A stretch of DNA of 64,000 nt from VXYL01 sp965203685 (GCA_965203685.1 OZ241908.1:5208001-5272000); one strand, 5' to 3'; counted from the stretch's first letter, positions 8,135 through 17,677 are shown. Program-made: numbers and translations. The notes: generated by a model not told the origin, from the letters alone.

Positions 8135-9156
8135 GGGCCGCTCTCCCCCGCATGCCAACAGGCCACCCGGTGCCCCGCTTCGCCGCGTTGTTCGAACGGC
8201 GGCACTTGCATCCGGCAGCGGTCGTCCGCCAGCGGACAACGCGGGGCGAACGCGCAGCCGCTGGGCATTGCGGTCAAGGCCGGTACGACGCCGGCGATCT
8301 CGGCCAACCGCGTCGCGGACGCTTGAGATCCGGTCCCGAGACGCGGTACCGATGCCAAGAGCCCCTGCGTATAGGGATGCATCGGCGCGGCGAACAGGCC
8401 GTGGACGCCCGCTTCCTCGACCTTGCGGCCCGCGTACATGACGATCACGCGGTGCGCCGACTCCGCGATCACTCCGAGATCGTGCGTGATCAGGATCACG
8501 GCTGTGCCCAAGCGGGCCTGCAGATCGAGGATCAGGTCGAGCACCTGCGCCTGGATGGTGACGTCGAGCGCCGTGGTCGGCTCGTCGGCGATCAACACCT
8601 TCGGGTTGCAGGCCAGCGCCATGGCGATCATGGCCCGTTGGCGCATCCCGCCCGACAACTGGTGCGGGTATTCGTCGAGCCGTCGAGCAGGCTCCGGGAT
8701 TCTGACCAGTTCCAGCAGGCGGGCGGCCCGCGTGCGCGCCGCCCGCCGGGAGACATTCTCGTGCCGACGCAGCGCCTCACCGATCTGGTAGCCCACCGTC
8801 AGTACGGGATTCAGGGACGTCATCGGTTCCTGGAAGATCATCGCGATCTCGTTGCCGCGCACGTCCTTCAATTCGCGCTCCGGCATCGCCAGGAGGTCGC
8901 GCCCCTCGAGCAACGCTCGCCCCGCGACCACGTTCCCGGGCGGACTCGGCACCAAGCCAAGGATCGACAGCGCCGTCACGCTCTTGCCACAGCCCGACTC
9001 GCCGACGATCCCGAGGGTCTCGCCCACGCGCACGTCGAACGAGACGCCGTTGACAGCACGGCCGGCACCGTCCGGCGTGCGGAATTCCGTTACCAGGTCT
9101 ACGACCTCGAGGACGGGGCCAGCAGAGGGCTGCGCGCGCGTCTCCAGCGACGTCAC
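8131..9156 (-). CDS. oligopeptide-type ABC transporter ATPase, DppD/OppD-like
   Basis: About 341 residues from a GTG at 9156. Walker A is GESGCGKSVTA, the signature LSGGMRQRAMIAMAL, Walker B VLIADEPTTALD and the H-loop LITHDLGVI. The C-terminal HPYTQGLLASVPRLG and Cys-bearing CAFAPRCPLADDRC segments are typical of OppD. The open frame continues 59 codons upstream, but that stretch runs through a dispersed palindromic repeat (9204-9275) and has no family similarity, so it is probably not translated. This is the first gene of the importer operon; the order is D, F, binding protein, then, after an interruption, B and C. Confidence 0.88.
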   Translation of the reverse strand: MTSLETRAQPSAGPVLEVVDLVTEFRTPDGAGRAVNGVSFDVRVGETLGIVGESGCGKSVTALSILGLVPSPPGNVVAGRALLEGRDLLAMPERELKDVRGNEIAMIFQEPMTSLNPVLTVGYQIGEALRRHENVSRRAARTRAARLLELVRIPEPARRLDEYPHQLSGGMRQRAMIAMALACNPKVLIADEPTTALDVTIQAQVLDLILDLQARLGTAVILITHDLGVIAESAHRVIVMYAGRKVEEAGVHGLFAAPMHPYTQGLLASVPRLGTGSQASATRLAEIAGVVPALTAMPSGCAFAPRCPLADDRCRMQVPPFEQRGEAGHRVACWHAGESGP

Positions 9157-9203
9157 CTCGACACTTGGATGCGTGAAGCGTAGCCGACTTCGACATCGCA
9201 CGC

Positions 9204-9275
9204 CGGGCGGGCGTCCTCCCCGGCCAATTGAACGTTGTCCCAAGCCCGAAATGCGGACGAGGACGTCCGCGCACC
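9204..9275 (-). repeat. dispersed palindromic element family B (copy 1)
   Basis: Read on the minus strand this copy holds a GCGCGGACGTCC..GTCCGC hairpin, an ATTTCGGG core, an AACGTTCA block and a GGGAGGACGCCCGC hairpin. The same blocks in the same order recur at 23825-23915, with half copies at 23935-23980 and 30491-30515. It lies in the 208-bp gap between divergent genes and probably carries, or sits next to, the promoter of the importer operon. Confidence 0.7.
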
Positions 9276-9364
9276 GCCACAGATACCGGGCGTATACTCG
9301 CACGTTACGTTCTTCCGACCCGTTTCGCCTCATCTAGCCAACCCCACGGGAGCAGGTAAGCACA

Positions 9365-10471
9365 GTGCTCGAACCCCAGGATCCGCAACTCGCCGACAAC
9401 CCCCTCTATGTCCGCCGCGCCGAGCGCGCCAACGCCGACAAACCGCCGGCCCGGTCGACGCCCATCGGCGCGGTCGCCCAAGTCCGCGCCCCCGGCGTGT
9501 CCAGCCGGCGCGCGATGATGGACGACATCCGCGCCCAGGACGAACTCGTGGCGGGTCATTTCGGCACGGTCTACTACAAACCCGTCACCGTCTGCGGCAT
9601 CGATCTCAAACTCGAACCCGTGCAGCCGAGCATCGGGACGATCGTGCACGGCCTCGACCTTGCCAAGGACTTGGGCGACCCCGAGATGGTGACTTTCCTG
9701 CGCAGCCTGTGGCTCGAACGCAAGGTTCTGATATTCCGAGGCCAAGCGCACCTCAGCCGCCAACAGATGGTCGAGTTCGCGGAACGCTTCGGCGAGGTTG
9801 GCGCACCGTTCGGAGAGCGCGAGCACGTCCCGAACTCCCCGCATGACCTGAATCAACAGGTCAAGGCTCCCGGCATCCCCGACATGTTGATCCTGCCTTC
9901 CGACGAGACCGTGCCCAACGCCGCGTCGGGGTGGCATGCGGACGCAACCTGGCAACAACGTCCGCCGATGGGGTCGATGCTGATGTGCCGGGAAGCGCCA
10001 CCGGTTGGTGGCGACACGTGCTTCTGCGACTGCTACGGCATGTGGGAAGGTCTGCCACTCGCCACCAAGGAGCGCGTCCGCCACCTCAAGGCCGTGCACA
10101 TCGGCACGGTGGGACACCAGATGGACGGCAAGACGCCCGTCGCCGTGCACCCGGTCGCCCGGACGCACCCGGAGACCGGCGGCACGACGTTGTACGTGCA
10201 GCAGGGCTTCGTGCGGCGGTTCGCCGAGGAGCACGGCATCCCGGAGGACGAAGAACGGGTGCTGCTGTTGCAGATGAAGCTCCAAGAAGGCCGGCCCGAG
10301 TACACCTGCCGCGTCCGGTGGGAGGTCGGCTCGTTGGCCATGTGGGACAACCGTTGCGTGCTTCACAGCGCCAGCGGCGACTTCTGGCCGCACCGGCGGC
10401 TCATGGAACGCCTGACGATTCTCGACTTCGACGAGTCACGCAGAACGCCGTACTACGCGCCCGCCGATTGA
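9365..10471 (+). CDS. TauD/TfdA-family 2-oxoglutarate-dependent dioxygenase
   Basis: About 368 residues starting with GTG 9365 behind GGGAGCAGG. The Fe(II) triad is visible: the H-x-D pair in GWHADATW near residue 192 and the distal His in WPHRRLMERLTI near residue 343, where the following Arg would bind the 2-oxoglutarate carboxylate. The N-terminal region IGTIVHGLDLAKDL and LIFRGQAHLSRQQMVEFAERFG are standard TauD-fold segments. Substrates of the family include taurine, phenoxyacetates and many others, so none is assigned. It has an unusually long N-terminus of about 65 residues before the fold begins. It is divergent from the importer operon, which could suggest a shared substrate. Confidence 0.88.
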   Translation: MLEPQDPQLADNPLYVRRAERANADKPPARSTPIGAVAQVRAPGVSSRRAMMDDIRAQDELVAGHFGTVYYKPVTVCGIDLKLEPVQPSIGTIVHGLDLAKDLGDPEMVTFLRSLWLERKVLIFRGQAHLSRQQMVEFAERFGEVGAPFGEREHVPNSPHDLNQQVKAPGIPDMLILPSDETVPNAASGWHADATWQQRPPMGSMLMCREAPPVGGDTCFCDCYGMWEGLPLATKERVRHLKAVHIGTVGHQMDGKTPVAVHPVARTHPETGGTTLYVQQGFVRRFAEEHGIPEDEERVLLLQMKLQEGRPEYTCRVRWEVGSLAMWDNRCVLHSASGDFWPHRRLMERLTILDFDESRRTPYYAPAD

Positions 10472-10488
10472 ACCCCGTTGGGTCGGCG

Positions 10489-11652
10489 TTAGGTTCCCAA
10501 CGCCGCCTCGAAGTGCTCCACCAGATCGCCAGCGGCGCGGCGATTCCACGTTTCGTTGACGGTAACCCAGAAGCTCGTCCCGCGCGGCGGCGGAAGTACG
10601 ATGCCCTCGGTCATCAGCCGGTTGCGGAATGCTCGGATATCGTCCGTCTCGACCCGCAGAGGGGCGATGTTGGTGGCACCAGGAATCCGTTCGACCGCGA
10701 ACTGTTCGTGGTTTGAAATCTCGGCGAAGAACGCCTCGGAGACGGAAACCGCAGCTCGGAATCGGTCGATGAACCCCTCGAGATAGCGGCTCGCGATGAC
10801 CGCGAACGGCCAGGCCGCTGGCAACCCGGAGCCGAACATCCGGCGGGTATCCACCATCGGATCGAGCAGCGACTTCGGCCCAGCCAGGATCGCGCCGGAA
10901 GGCGTGTTGAAGCACTTGTAGAGGGAGATGTAGACGGTGTCGAAAGGCGCCGCATAGTCCGCAACGGGGCGCTCCTCGTACGCCGCTTGCACGTACAACC
11001 GGGCACCATCGAGATGCAGGCCGATGCCGCGCTCCTTGGCGTAGGCGGTCACGCGCTCAAGCTCTCCCGCATCGAACGTCTCGCCGTATCGGCGCCGGAC
11101 GGGCGTCTCGATCGAGATCACCGACACGGGCGCGGCGACACGTCGGCTCGCCGTTTGGTCCATGACCCGCTGCACCTCGGCCAAGGTGAAATCCGGGCGG
11201 CCGACACCCAGCGGGACCAGCGGAATACCGCTCAGCCGCTGCACGCAGTCGCCGGCATCGTTGTACAAGTGACTCTCCGCCTGCACGATCGCGCGGCCCT
11301 GCCCCGCGGCAAGCGCCCGTACCGCGAGGTGGTTGGCGAGCGTGCCGGTGGGCATGAAGATCGCCCGCTCCTTGCCGAGTTCCTGCGCGAACGCCTGCTC
11401 CAGGTGTTCCACGGCACCGCCCACGGAATACCAGTCGGGCGTGATCGGATGCCCCGTCGCCAAATCTTCCAGCACGGCGGCGGTTTCCCTGGGTGTCAAG
11501 CCCAGCCCGTCCCCGACCATGCGTACGGTTGAATCCGCCCCGACTGGCCCGTGCGACGAATCCCCGGCCGCAGCCGGCTCACTGGCCAGAAGGCCAATGG
11601 CGGTCGCGGCCGAACCGGCTTGTAGCAATTGCCGACGGTTGACGTGGTCCAT
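10489..11652 (-). CDS. threonine aldolase/beta-eliminating lyase family PLP enzyme with Tat signal
   Basis: About 387 residues. The N-terminus NRRQLLQAGSAATAIGLLAS is a twin-arginine signal, so export in folded form with PLP already bound is predicted. The enzyme body has the fold-type I features of the beta-eliminating lyase family: FMPTGTLANHLAVRAL, an LHLDGARLY segment whose Asp contacts the PLP nitrogen, and YISLYKCFNTPSGAIL with the Schiff-base Lys near residue 245. The likely chemistry is retro-aldol cleavage or beta-elimination on a beta-hydroxy amino acid, but periplasmic location is unusual for that. It is convergent with the TauD-like gene. Confidence 0.8.
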   Translation of the reverse strand: MDHVNRRQLLQAGSAATAIGLLASEPAAAGDSSHGPVGADSTVRMVGDGLGLTPRETAAVLEDLATGHPITPDWYSVGGAVEHLEQAFAQELGKERAIFMPTGTLANHLAVRALAAGQGRAIVQAESHLYNDAGDCVQRLSGIPLVPLGVGRPDFTLAEVQRVMDQTASRRVAAPVSVISIETPVRRRYGETFDAGELERVTAYAKERGIGLHLDGARLYVQAAYEERPVADYAAPFDTVYISLYKCFNTPSGAILAGPKSLLDPMVDTRRMFGSGLPAAWPFAVIASRYLEGFIDRFRAAVSVSEAFFAEISNHEQFAVERIPGATNIAPLRVETDDIRAFRNRLMTEGIVLPPPRGTSFWVTVNETWNRRAAGDLVEHFEAALGT

Positions 11653-11734
11653 CCGTCGCTCCCGGGACGAGGGAATGGGATCATAGCCGCACTGCCGGAG
11701 CGTTCACCGTGTGCCCGAAGAGAGAAGGCAGCCC

Positions 11735-11977
11735 ATGCGAAAGGAATATGACCTCGCCGACGCCTCCAGAGGCGCGGCACTGAAACAGCCCGGCAAGACG
11801 CGCATAACGATCATCCTGGATTGCGACGTCCTCGCCGCGTTCCGCAAGCGCGCCGCCGACACCGGTCGTGGCTACCAGACCGCGATCAACCAGGCCTTGC
11901 GCGAGTACCTCGCCGCCGACGAACTCGAGGACACGCTGCGCCGCGTCGTGCGCGAGGAGCTCCGCAATGCGGGCTGA
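11735..11977 (+). CDS. BrnA-like ribbon-helix-helix antitoxin, apparently orphan
   Basis: About 80 residues. The ATG at 11735 has AGAGAAGG just upstream. The sequence MRKEYDLADASRGAALKQPG, then TRITIILDCDVLAAF, RKRAADTGRGYQTAINQALREYL, is the BrnA pattern: an N-terminal beta strand of a ribbon-helix-helix followed by two helices for DNA binding. BrnA normally represses its own operon and neutralises the BrnT ribonuclease. No BrnT-like gene is present on either side here, so this is either a solitary antitoxin or a recruited repressor. Confidence 0.65.
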   Translation: MRKEYDLADASRGAALKQPGKTRITIILDCDVLAAFRKRAADTGRGYQTAINQALREYLAADELEDTLRRVVREELRNAG

Positions 11978-12053
11978 GCTGTCGACTCCTCTTGCCGAGT
12001 GAACCATCTCGCGATGCACCAGTCAGAGTTGCCGTTCGTGGGAGGTGGGTGCT

Positions 12054-13538
12054 GTGCGCCGTCAAGCTTGGTCGATACCGTTCGTAACGGGCCTGCTGTC
12101 GGCCGCCGCTTCTGCCGAGCTTGCCTACGACAGCTACCTGATCGACGTCGGCGAATCCGACGGCCTCGTCCTGCACGGCAATCTGACCGACGGCGACGTC
12201 GACAGCCTCTTGGTGTTCGGTGACGCCGGGGATGACCGTGATCGACGGATGGCCATGTACGCGTTCGACGGTGGCGGCTGGGACTTGGCGTATGCGGCAG
12301 AGGTCCCCGACGACGTGATTTTCGTCGACATGCTTGAGTCCGCCGACCGCGACCGGTTGCTGATGTTCCGCCGCGACCACGTCGACTGGCTCAATCCCGA
12401 CGGCTGGGTCCGGGCAACGCTCGTCTCGGCGCCATCCGTCTACAACGTTCCGCCGCTCGATGTCCCGCAGGTGACGATCATTCGCGACGTCAACGATGAT
12501 GACAAGGGCGACCTGGTCCTGCCGGACTTCGATGGCTACTGGGTTTGGCTTCAGGGCGACGACCCGAGAAGCGACTGGATCGGCCCCGTGAAGCTCACGG
12601 CCACGCCAACCGCCATCGCCCGCTTCCGATCGGCCAGCTACCGCCCGCGAGAAATCTACGACCTCGACTACGACGGCGATGGACACAACGACCTCGCGTT
12701 CTGGGAGGACGAACGATTCCTGGTCTATCGGGCGAACGACGCCGGCTTCGACACCACCCCGTTGGCGCTCGAACTGCCCATCGATTTCAGTTCCGACGAC
12801 GTGACGATCTCCATCGGCGTCGGCAACCGCGACGCATCCGACACGGATCGCGTCACGCTTTACGACGTCGGCGACTACAACGGCGATGGCGTCGGCGACC
12901 TTGTCGCCACCACGTTGACGATCAACGGCTTCCTCGATCAATCCACCCGTTACGACTTCTACTTTGGCGAACGCGCCGATGGCGTCACGCGGTTCCCAAA
13001 GATACCGACCACCGTGATCGAATCGGACGGGATCCAGGGCCCCTTCGACACCGGTGATTTCGACAACGACGGTCGCCAGGACTTCGGCATGGCATCGATC
13101 GATATCGGCATCGGCAAGATCATCGCGGCCCTGTTGACGGGTTCGGTGCGCTTCGACGTCCAGTTCTATGTCATGCGGGACAACGCCTATCCCGAGAAAC
13201 CGAACGTCACCAGGCCGATCAGGATCCGCTTCAGCCTACGCAGCGGCTCCATTCTCTCCGCGCGATGGCTGGATACCGGGGATGTCAACGGCGACGGCCT
13301 TGCGGATCTGCTTGTGCCGGTTGGCGGCAGCGGGATCGAGGTCTATACCGGGACCGGAGATGCCGAGTTGTTCCAGGAGGAGCCGACCACCATCCTTGTC
13401 GACTTCCCGGACACCACCATGCCCGGCGGCGTCACCATCGCCGATCTCAACGACGACGGTCGGGACGACATCGTCATGAGGTTCCCGCCAACCGAAGAGA
13501 ACGAGGCCAACCGAATCGGCGTCGTGCTGAGCCGTTAA
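12054..13538 (+). CDS. secreted FG-GAP/VCBS repeat protein
   Basis: About 494 residues from GTG 12054, eight bases after GGGAGG. It begins with a short signal peptide (WSIPFVTGLLSAAASA). At least five calcium-loop motifs of the D-x-D-x-D-G-x-x-D type are visible: DYDGDGHNDL, DYNGDGVGDL, DFDNDGRQDF, DVNGDGLADL and DLNDDGRDDI. These mark blades of a beta-propeller of the VCBS/FG-GAP kind. It has no catalytic domain, so a binding, adhesion or scaffold role outside the cell is the most one can say. Its stop overlaps the stop of the convergent SNF2 gene by four bases. Confidence 0.8.
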   Translation: MRRQAWSIPFVTGLLSAAASAELAYDSYLIDVGESDGLVLHGNLTDGDVDSLLVFGDAGDDRDRRMAMYAFDGGGWDLAYAAEVPDDVIFVDMLESADRDRLLMFRRDHVDWLNPDGWVRATLVSAPSVYNVPPLDVPQVTIIRDVNDDDKGDLVLPDFDGYWVWLQGDDPRSDWIGPVKLTATPTAIARFRSASYRPREIYDLDYDGDGHNDLAFWEDERFLVYRANDAGFDTTPLALELPIDFSSDDVTISIGVGNRDASDTDRVTLYDVGDYNGDGVGDLVATTLTINGFLDQSTRYDFYFGERADGVTRFPKIPTTVIESDGIQGPFDTGDFDNDGRQDFGMASIDIGIGKIIAALLTGSVRFDVQFYVMRDNAYPEKPNVTRPIRIRFSLRSGSILSARWLDTGDVNGDGLADLLVPVGGSGIEVYTGTGDAELFQEEPTTILVDFPDTTMPGGVTIADLNDDGRDDIVMRFPPTEENEANRIGVVLSR

Positions 13539-16500
13539 CCCACCGGCTTCCGCAACAACTCGATCAACTCCTCGGTGCTGAGACGCGCCGTGGCGTCGGT
13601 ACCGTGCAGCAACTGTTCGGCCAAGTGCCTCTTGTGCCGGTGGAGGTCGACGATCTGCTCCTCGATCGTGCCTTCCGCGACCAGTCGGTAGATGGTCACC
13701 GGGCGGGTCTGGCCGATACGGTGCGCGCGGTCGGACGCCTGGTCCTCGACAGCCGGGTTCCACCAGGGATCCATGTGGATGACATAGTCCGCCGCGGTGA
13801 GGTTGAGGCCGACACCCCCGGCCTTGAGCGAGATCAGGAATACGTCGCCTTCGCCGGACTGGAACGCCGCGATGCGCTCGCTGCGGGCCTTCGCAGGCGT
13901 GCTGCCGTCGAGGTACTGGTACGAGACGCCAGCGTCGTCCAAGTACTCCATGACGATCTTGAGGTGCTGGACGAACTGCGAGAACACCAGCACCTTGTGT
14001 CGGTTCTGCAGCAACTCGTCGAGCGTGGCGGCAAAGGTCTCGAGCTTCGCGCTTGACGGGATCTCCCCGGCCGGCGAGTCGAGCACGAGCCTGGGGTTGC
14101 AGCACGCCAAGCGCAGCCTTGTGAGGTGTCCAAGCAGCGTGAAGCCGCGTTCGCCGGCGCTCATGCCATCTTCTTCCGTGCTCGCCATCTCCTCCACCGC
14201 GCGCCGCCGCAGGGTCTCGTACAGGCTCGCCTCCTCCGGCGACAGCGAGACGTGCAAGGTGATCTCCGTGCGTTCCGGCAAGTCGTCCAGGACCTCGGTT
14301 TTCAGGCGGCGCAGGATGAACGGCGCGATGATGCGCCGCAGCCGGGCCTGTGCATCGAAATCGCTGTCGCGTTCGACCGGCTCGGCGAAATTGGCGCGGA
14401 ATCGGTCTTGGGAACCCAGCAGGCCCGGATTGAGATAGCCGAATAGCGAGTGCAAGTCCATCAGGTTGTTCTGGATCGGCGTACCGGTGGTGACGATGCG
14501 GAAGTCCGCGTGCAGCCGCTTCGCCGCGCGGGCGCGCTTGGCGGTCGGATTCTTGATCGCCTGGGCCTCGTCGAGTACCGCGCTGTGCCAATGGATCTCA
14601 GCCAACTCATCGACGTCGTTCTGCAACAAGCCGTAGGTCGTGATGTAGAGGTCGAACGGCTGCGGGTCGGCGAGCAGCGGCGCGCGGGAACCGACGTGAC
14701 CGGTGTAGACCTTGACGTTCAAAGTCGGTGCGAAACGGCGCGCCTCGTCGACCCAGTTGGCGACCACCGAGGTCGGCGCGACGACCAGCGCCGGACCTTC
14801 CGGTGCCCTCGCCAATAGAACCGCCAGCGTCTGCACGGTCTTGCCAAGGCCCATGTCGTCGGCGAGGCAGGCGCCCGCGCCCCAGCGGCCCAGGCGCGCG
14901 AGCCAGCGGTAGCCATCGACCTGGTACGGGCGCAGTTCCCCCTGCAGCGTATTGGGCAGGGCCGGCTCGAAGTCCCGTGCCGCGGCGACTCTCGCGCGCA
15001 ACTCTCGCAAGCCCTGGTCGAGGTCCGCTTCGGCTTCCGTGAGCATATCCTCGAGCGACGGCGCGGCGAATGCATGGACGCGGACGGCGTCACCGGAGGC
15101 CGGGGTCGACAAGCTCTTGAGATCCTCGAGTTGTCGCCGGAACGCGCTCGTGAGTGCCAAGAACTCGCCGCTCTCGAGTTCCAAGAAGCGGGAGCCCGGA
15201 TTGGCGTCGAGCATCGCGAAGAGGCGCTTGAGGTCGAGCACCGTGTCATCGTCGACGGCGAGCTTGGCGGACGCCTCGAGCCACTGGTCCGCGGACTTGA
15301 TGGACATCGTGAGGCCCGCGGCCGACTGCCGGGAAACGATCCGGAAGGGCTCTCCCTTCGGCCACTTGCAGCGCGCCCCCGCGGCCTCGAGTTGCTCGAG
15401 CAGTTCCAAGCAAGGGATCGGTTCCGGCAACAGCAGCGGCGCGTACTCGGTCGGTCGCGACATCAGCCCGGGGCAAGCGTCGATTAGCGCCGCCATGTTC
15501 TGCCGCTCTGCCGCGAGGTCTCGCCGCGCCTGGACGTTCTCGCCCTCCCGGTTCGCGAAGACCGTCCCGCCGCCCCGGCCGGGCTCGAAGAAGATCCCGG
15601 AGTCCGCGATGGGCTCGACGACGATCGCGACGGTCAGGCCAGCTTCAAACGGTTCCAAGCGCACCCATGGCCCGGCATCCGCCGCGACTTCCGCGATGGC
15701 GTGCACGGAGCCCGCCGCACTCTGCACGCGGACCTGGCCGACAAGCCCCGACACCGCCTCGAGAAGCCGCGACTTGCCTTGCGGCGGAACCACCAACCCC
15801 TCGGGCGGAATGACGTCGAACAAGCGCCGATGATCAGCGGTGAAGCGGCTCACTTCGTAACGGTTGTCGGACACCTGCGCCACACCGTACTCGTCGTCAC
15901 TGTCCCAGCCGTGCGGTTCGAGAACCACAACCGCTCGGCCGCCATCGCCCTCGTCGATGCGCAACTCGGGGTCACGACGAACGATGTCCACCGGCTCGCC
16001 GAAGGCGTTGAAGACGTGCGGATGCCCGGCCAAGGCGAACATTCCGCGGTGGCCGAGCACGTATTCCTGGTTGCCCCAGTAGCGGTGAACCGTGATCGCC
16101 GCCGCGGCCGCCAAGTCCTCCTCGCGCAGGTACTCCATGGTCTCGGCCTCGGCGGCGAGCCGCTTCAACGCGACACGGCGGCCCTTGCTCCAGCCCCCGG
16201 TGCGGGTCTCGCGCTGTTCACGCGGGTTGAGGCGGATGCCACGCTCCACCTCCTCGATGTCCCAGACCAGGCGCTTGCGGCGTTCGGAGTCAGCCGACCG
16301 TTTCTGGTCCTTCTCGCTGCGGGCATCGTAGGCCACCTGCTCCAAGGCCCGCAGCGAGCGCTCCCAGACCGGGACGGGGGCCGCCAAGTCGGTGAGTGTC
16401 CTCGTACCCAGCGCCGCGTGGAGCGGCGCCGGATCCGGGCCGCTGCCCGCATTGCCGTCCAGTTCCGCGACCCGGCGTTGGATCGCCGCGCACTCCGCCG

Positions 16501-17677
16501 CGAGCCACGCGTAGCCGTTGTGCTCAGCACGGTCGTGGAACACCTCCATGAGCGACCACCACTCGTCGAGACCGTGTTGGTGGCGTTGACCGCCGATCCA
16601 GCAGTAGCGGAGCCCGTCGCGGAGGATTTCGAGGTGCGGCCAGGTCACCCCGCGGGCGTAAACCGCCTTTCCAGACTGTGCGCACAACGCATCGACCACG
16701 AGCGAGACCTCGTCGTGCAGCACGCTGGCGCGTCGCTCCGCGGTGCGCAGCAACTGGGCCAGGAGCGCGTGCGACTCCGGCGTGTCGAGGCGTACCAACG
16801 ACAGCAGCGCCCACGCGAACGCCGGGTGGTCCGGGAACACGTAACGTCGGCGGGTACCGACCTTGTCCGCGGCAAGGCAGGCGTCGATCAAGCGCCGCGC
16901 GGCGAGATCGTCACCGCGGAGCATCGCGATCACGGCACTCGTCGCCAACCGACCGGTCGTCGCCGGCTTGCGTTCGCGAGCCGCCCCCGGCAAGGCGTCG
17001 AACAGGTCCTCGGCGGCCTGGAACCGCCCTTTCAGAACCTCGATGAAGGCGATGTCCGCCGCATGGGCCGCTGGGGACGACGCCAGGCGCCCGCAGGCGT
17101 CGATCACCGGCTCAGCCGCGCCCGCTGTGTCGATCACGTGGCGCAGACAACCGGTCAAGGCGCTGTCGATGTGACGCGCGGGCAGCAGGGCCAGGAGGTC
17201 GACCGCCAACGGTTCGGCAAGGAAGCGCCAGTCATCCGGGTGCGGATCCCCGCCAATCAACTCGTCGAGATTGCGGAAGTCACCGGCAACCGCGTAGCAG
17301 CGGAACAGCGTCTCGTACATGTACGGATCGGATCGGGGACTCGCCCGGGTCGCCTCGAACGCACCCAGGATCGGCTCCAGCCGGCGTCCTTTCGCCGCCT
17401 CGCTAGTCAACGAGACAGCCCAAGCGGGATGCGCGCAGACCCCGGCGTTGGCTGGCCCTGACGGTTTGAAGCCGATCCCGGCTTCAACGACTTCCTGTGT
17501 GCAACGCCGGACCTCGGCCTCCCTCAGAGGTGGCCCCAAGAGGCTGATCCCGGCCCGCGCGAGCACCTTGGTGATCCGCGGCACACCGACGGCGTGCGGC
17601 GCAACCACGCCATAGACCTGCGCAACCAAGCGCGCCGACGGCGAAAGGACGGCATAGGCATCCACGGGGCTCGTCAT
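13535..17677 (-). CDS. SNF2-family DNA-dependent ATPase/helicase with large N-terminal region
   Basis: About 1380 residues. The C-terminal third is a complete SNF2 engine: DDMGLGKTVQTLAVLL (Walker A, near residue 941), VLDEAQAIKNP (motif II, near 1036), TGTPIQNNLMDLHSL (motif III), VLVFSQFVQHL, FLISLKAGGVGLNLTAADYV, and DRAHRIGQTRPVTIYRLVAEGT (motif VI, near 1319). The first roughly 880 residues are helix-rich, Ala/Leu/Arg-rich and unfamiliar to me, with no obvious zinc or nuclease motif. Bacterial homologues are RapA- or HepA-like and translocate on double-stranded DNA. No restriction or defence partner is adjacent, so a housekeeping remodelling role is as likely as a defensive one. Confidence 0.85.
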   Translation of the reverse strand: MTSPVDAYAVLSPSARLVAQVYGVVAPHAVGVPRITKVLARAGISLLGPPLREAEVRRCTQEVVEAGIGFKPSGPANAGVCAHPAWAVSLTSEAAKGRRLEPILGAFEATRASPRSDPYMYETLFRCYAVAGDFRNLDELIGGDPHPDDWRFLAEPLAVDLLALLPARHIDSALTGCLRHVIDTAGAAEPVIDACGRLASSPAAHAADIAFIEVLKGRFQAAEDLFDALPGAARERKPATTGRLATSAVIAMLRGDDLAARRLIDACLAADKVGTRRRYVFPDHPAFAWALLSLVRLDTPESHALLAQLLRTAERRASVLHDEVSLVVDALCAQSGKAVYARGVTWPHLEILRDGLRYCWIGGQRHQHGLDEWWSLMEVFHDRAEHNGYAWLAAECAAIQRRVAELDGNAGSGPDPAPLHAALGTRTLTDLAAPVPVWERSLRALEQVAYDARSEKDQKRSADSERRKRLVWDIEEVERGIRLNPREQRETRTGGWSKGRRVALKRLAAEAETMEYLREEDLAAAAAITVHRYWGNQEYVLGHRGMFALAGHPHVFNAFGEPVDIVRRDPELRIDEGDGGRAVVVLEPHGWDSDDEYGVAQVSDNRYEVSRFTADHRRLFDVIPPEGLVVPPQGKSRLLEAVSGLVGQVRVQSAAGSVHAIAEVAADAGPWVRLEPFEAGLTVAIVVEPIADSGIFFEPGRGGGTVFANREGENVQARRDLAAERQNMAALIDACPGLMSRPTEYAPLLLPEPIPCLELLEQLEAAGARCKWPKGEPFRIVSRQSAAGLTMSIKSADQWLEASAKLAVDDDTVLDLKRLFAMLDANPGSRFLELESGEFLALTSAFRRQLEDLKSLSTPASGDAVRVHAFAAPSLEDMLTEAEADLDQGLRELRARVAAARDFEPALPNTLQGELRPYQVDGYRWLARLGRWGAGACLADDMGLGKTVQTLAVLLARAPEGPALVVAPTSVVANWVDEARRFAPTLNVKVYTGHVGSRAPLLADPQPFDLYITTYGLLQNDVDELAEIHWHSAVLDEAQAIKNPTAKRARAAKRLHADFRIVTTGTPIQNNLMDLHSLFGYLNPGLLGSQDRFRANFAEPVERDSDFDAQARLRRIIAPFILRRLKTEVLDDLPERTEITLHVSLSPEEASLYETLRRRAVEEMASTEEDGMSAGERGFTLLGHLTRLRLACCNPRLVLDSPAGEIPSSAKLETFAATLDELLQNRHKVLVFSQFVQHLKIVMEYLDDAGVSYQYLDGSTPAKARSERIAAFQSGEGDVFLISLKAGGVGLNLTAADYVIHMDPWWNPAVEDQASDRAHRIGQTRPVTIYRLVAEGTIEEQIVDLHRHKRHLAEQLLHGTDATARLSTEELIELLRKPVG

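Noticed and set aside
9157..9333. N-terminal extension of the DppD-like ATPase
   Set aside because: The added 59 codons run through a dispersed palindromic repeat and show no similarity to the family.
11653..11734. BrnT toxin gene next to the BrnA-like gene
   Set aside because: Only 82 bases lie upstream and the downstream gene is a VCBS protein; no BrnT pattern present.
15701..17461. 586-codon open frame on the plus strand opposite the SNF2 gene
   Set aside because: The opposite strand carries conserved helicase sequence; this frame has no recognisable motif.
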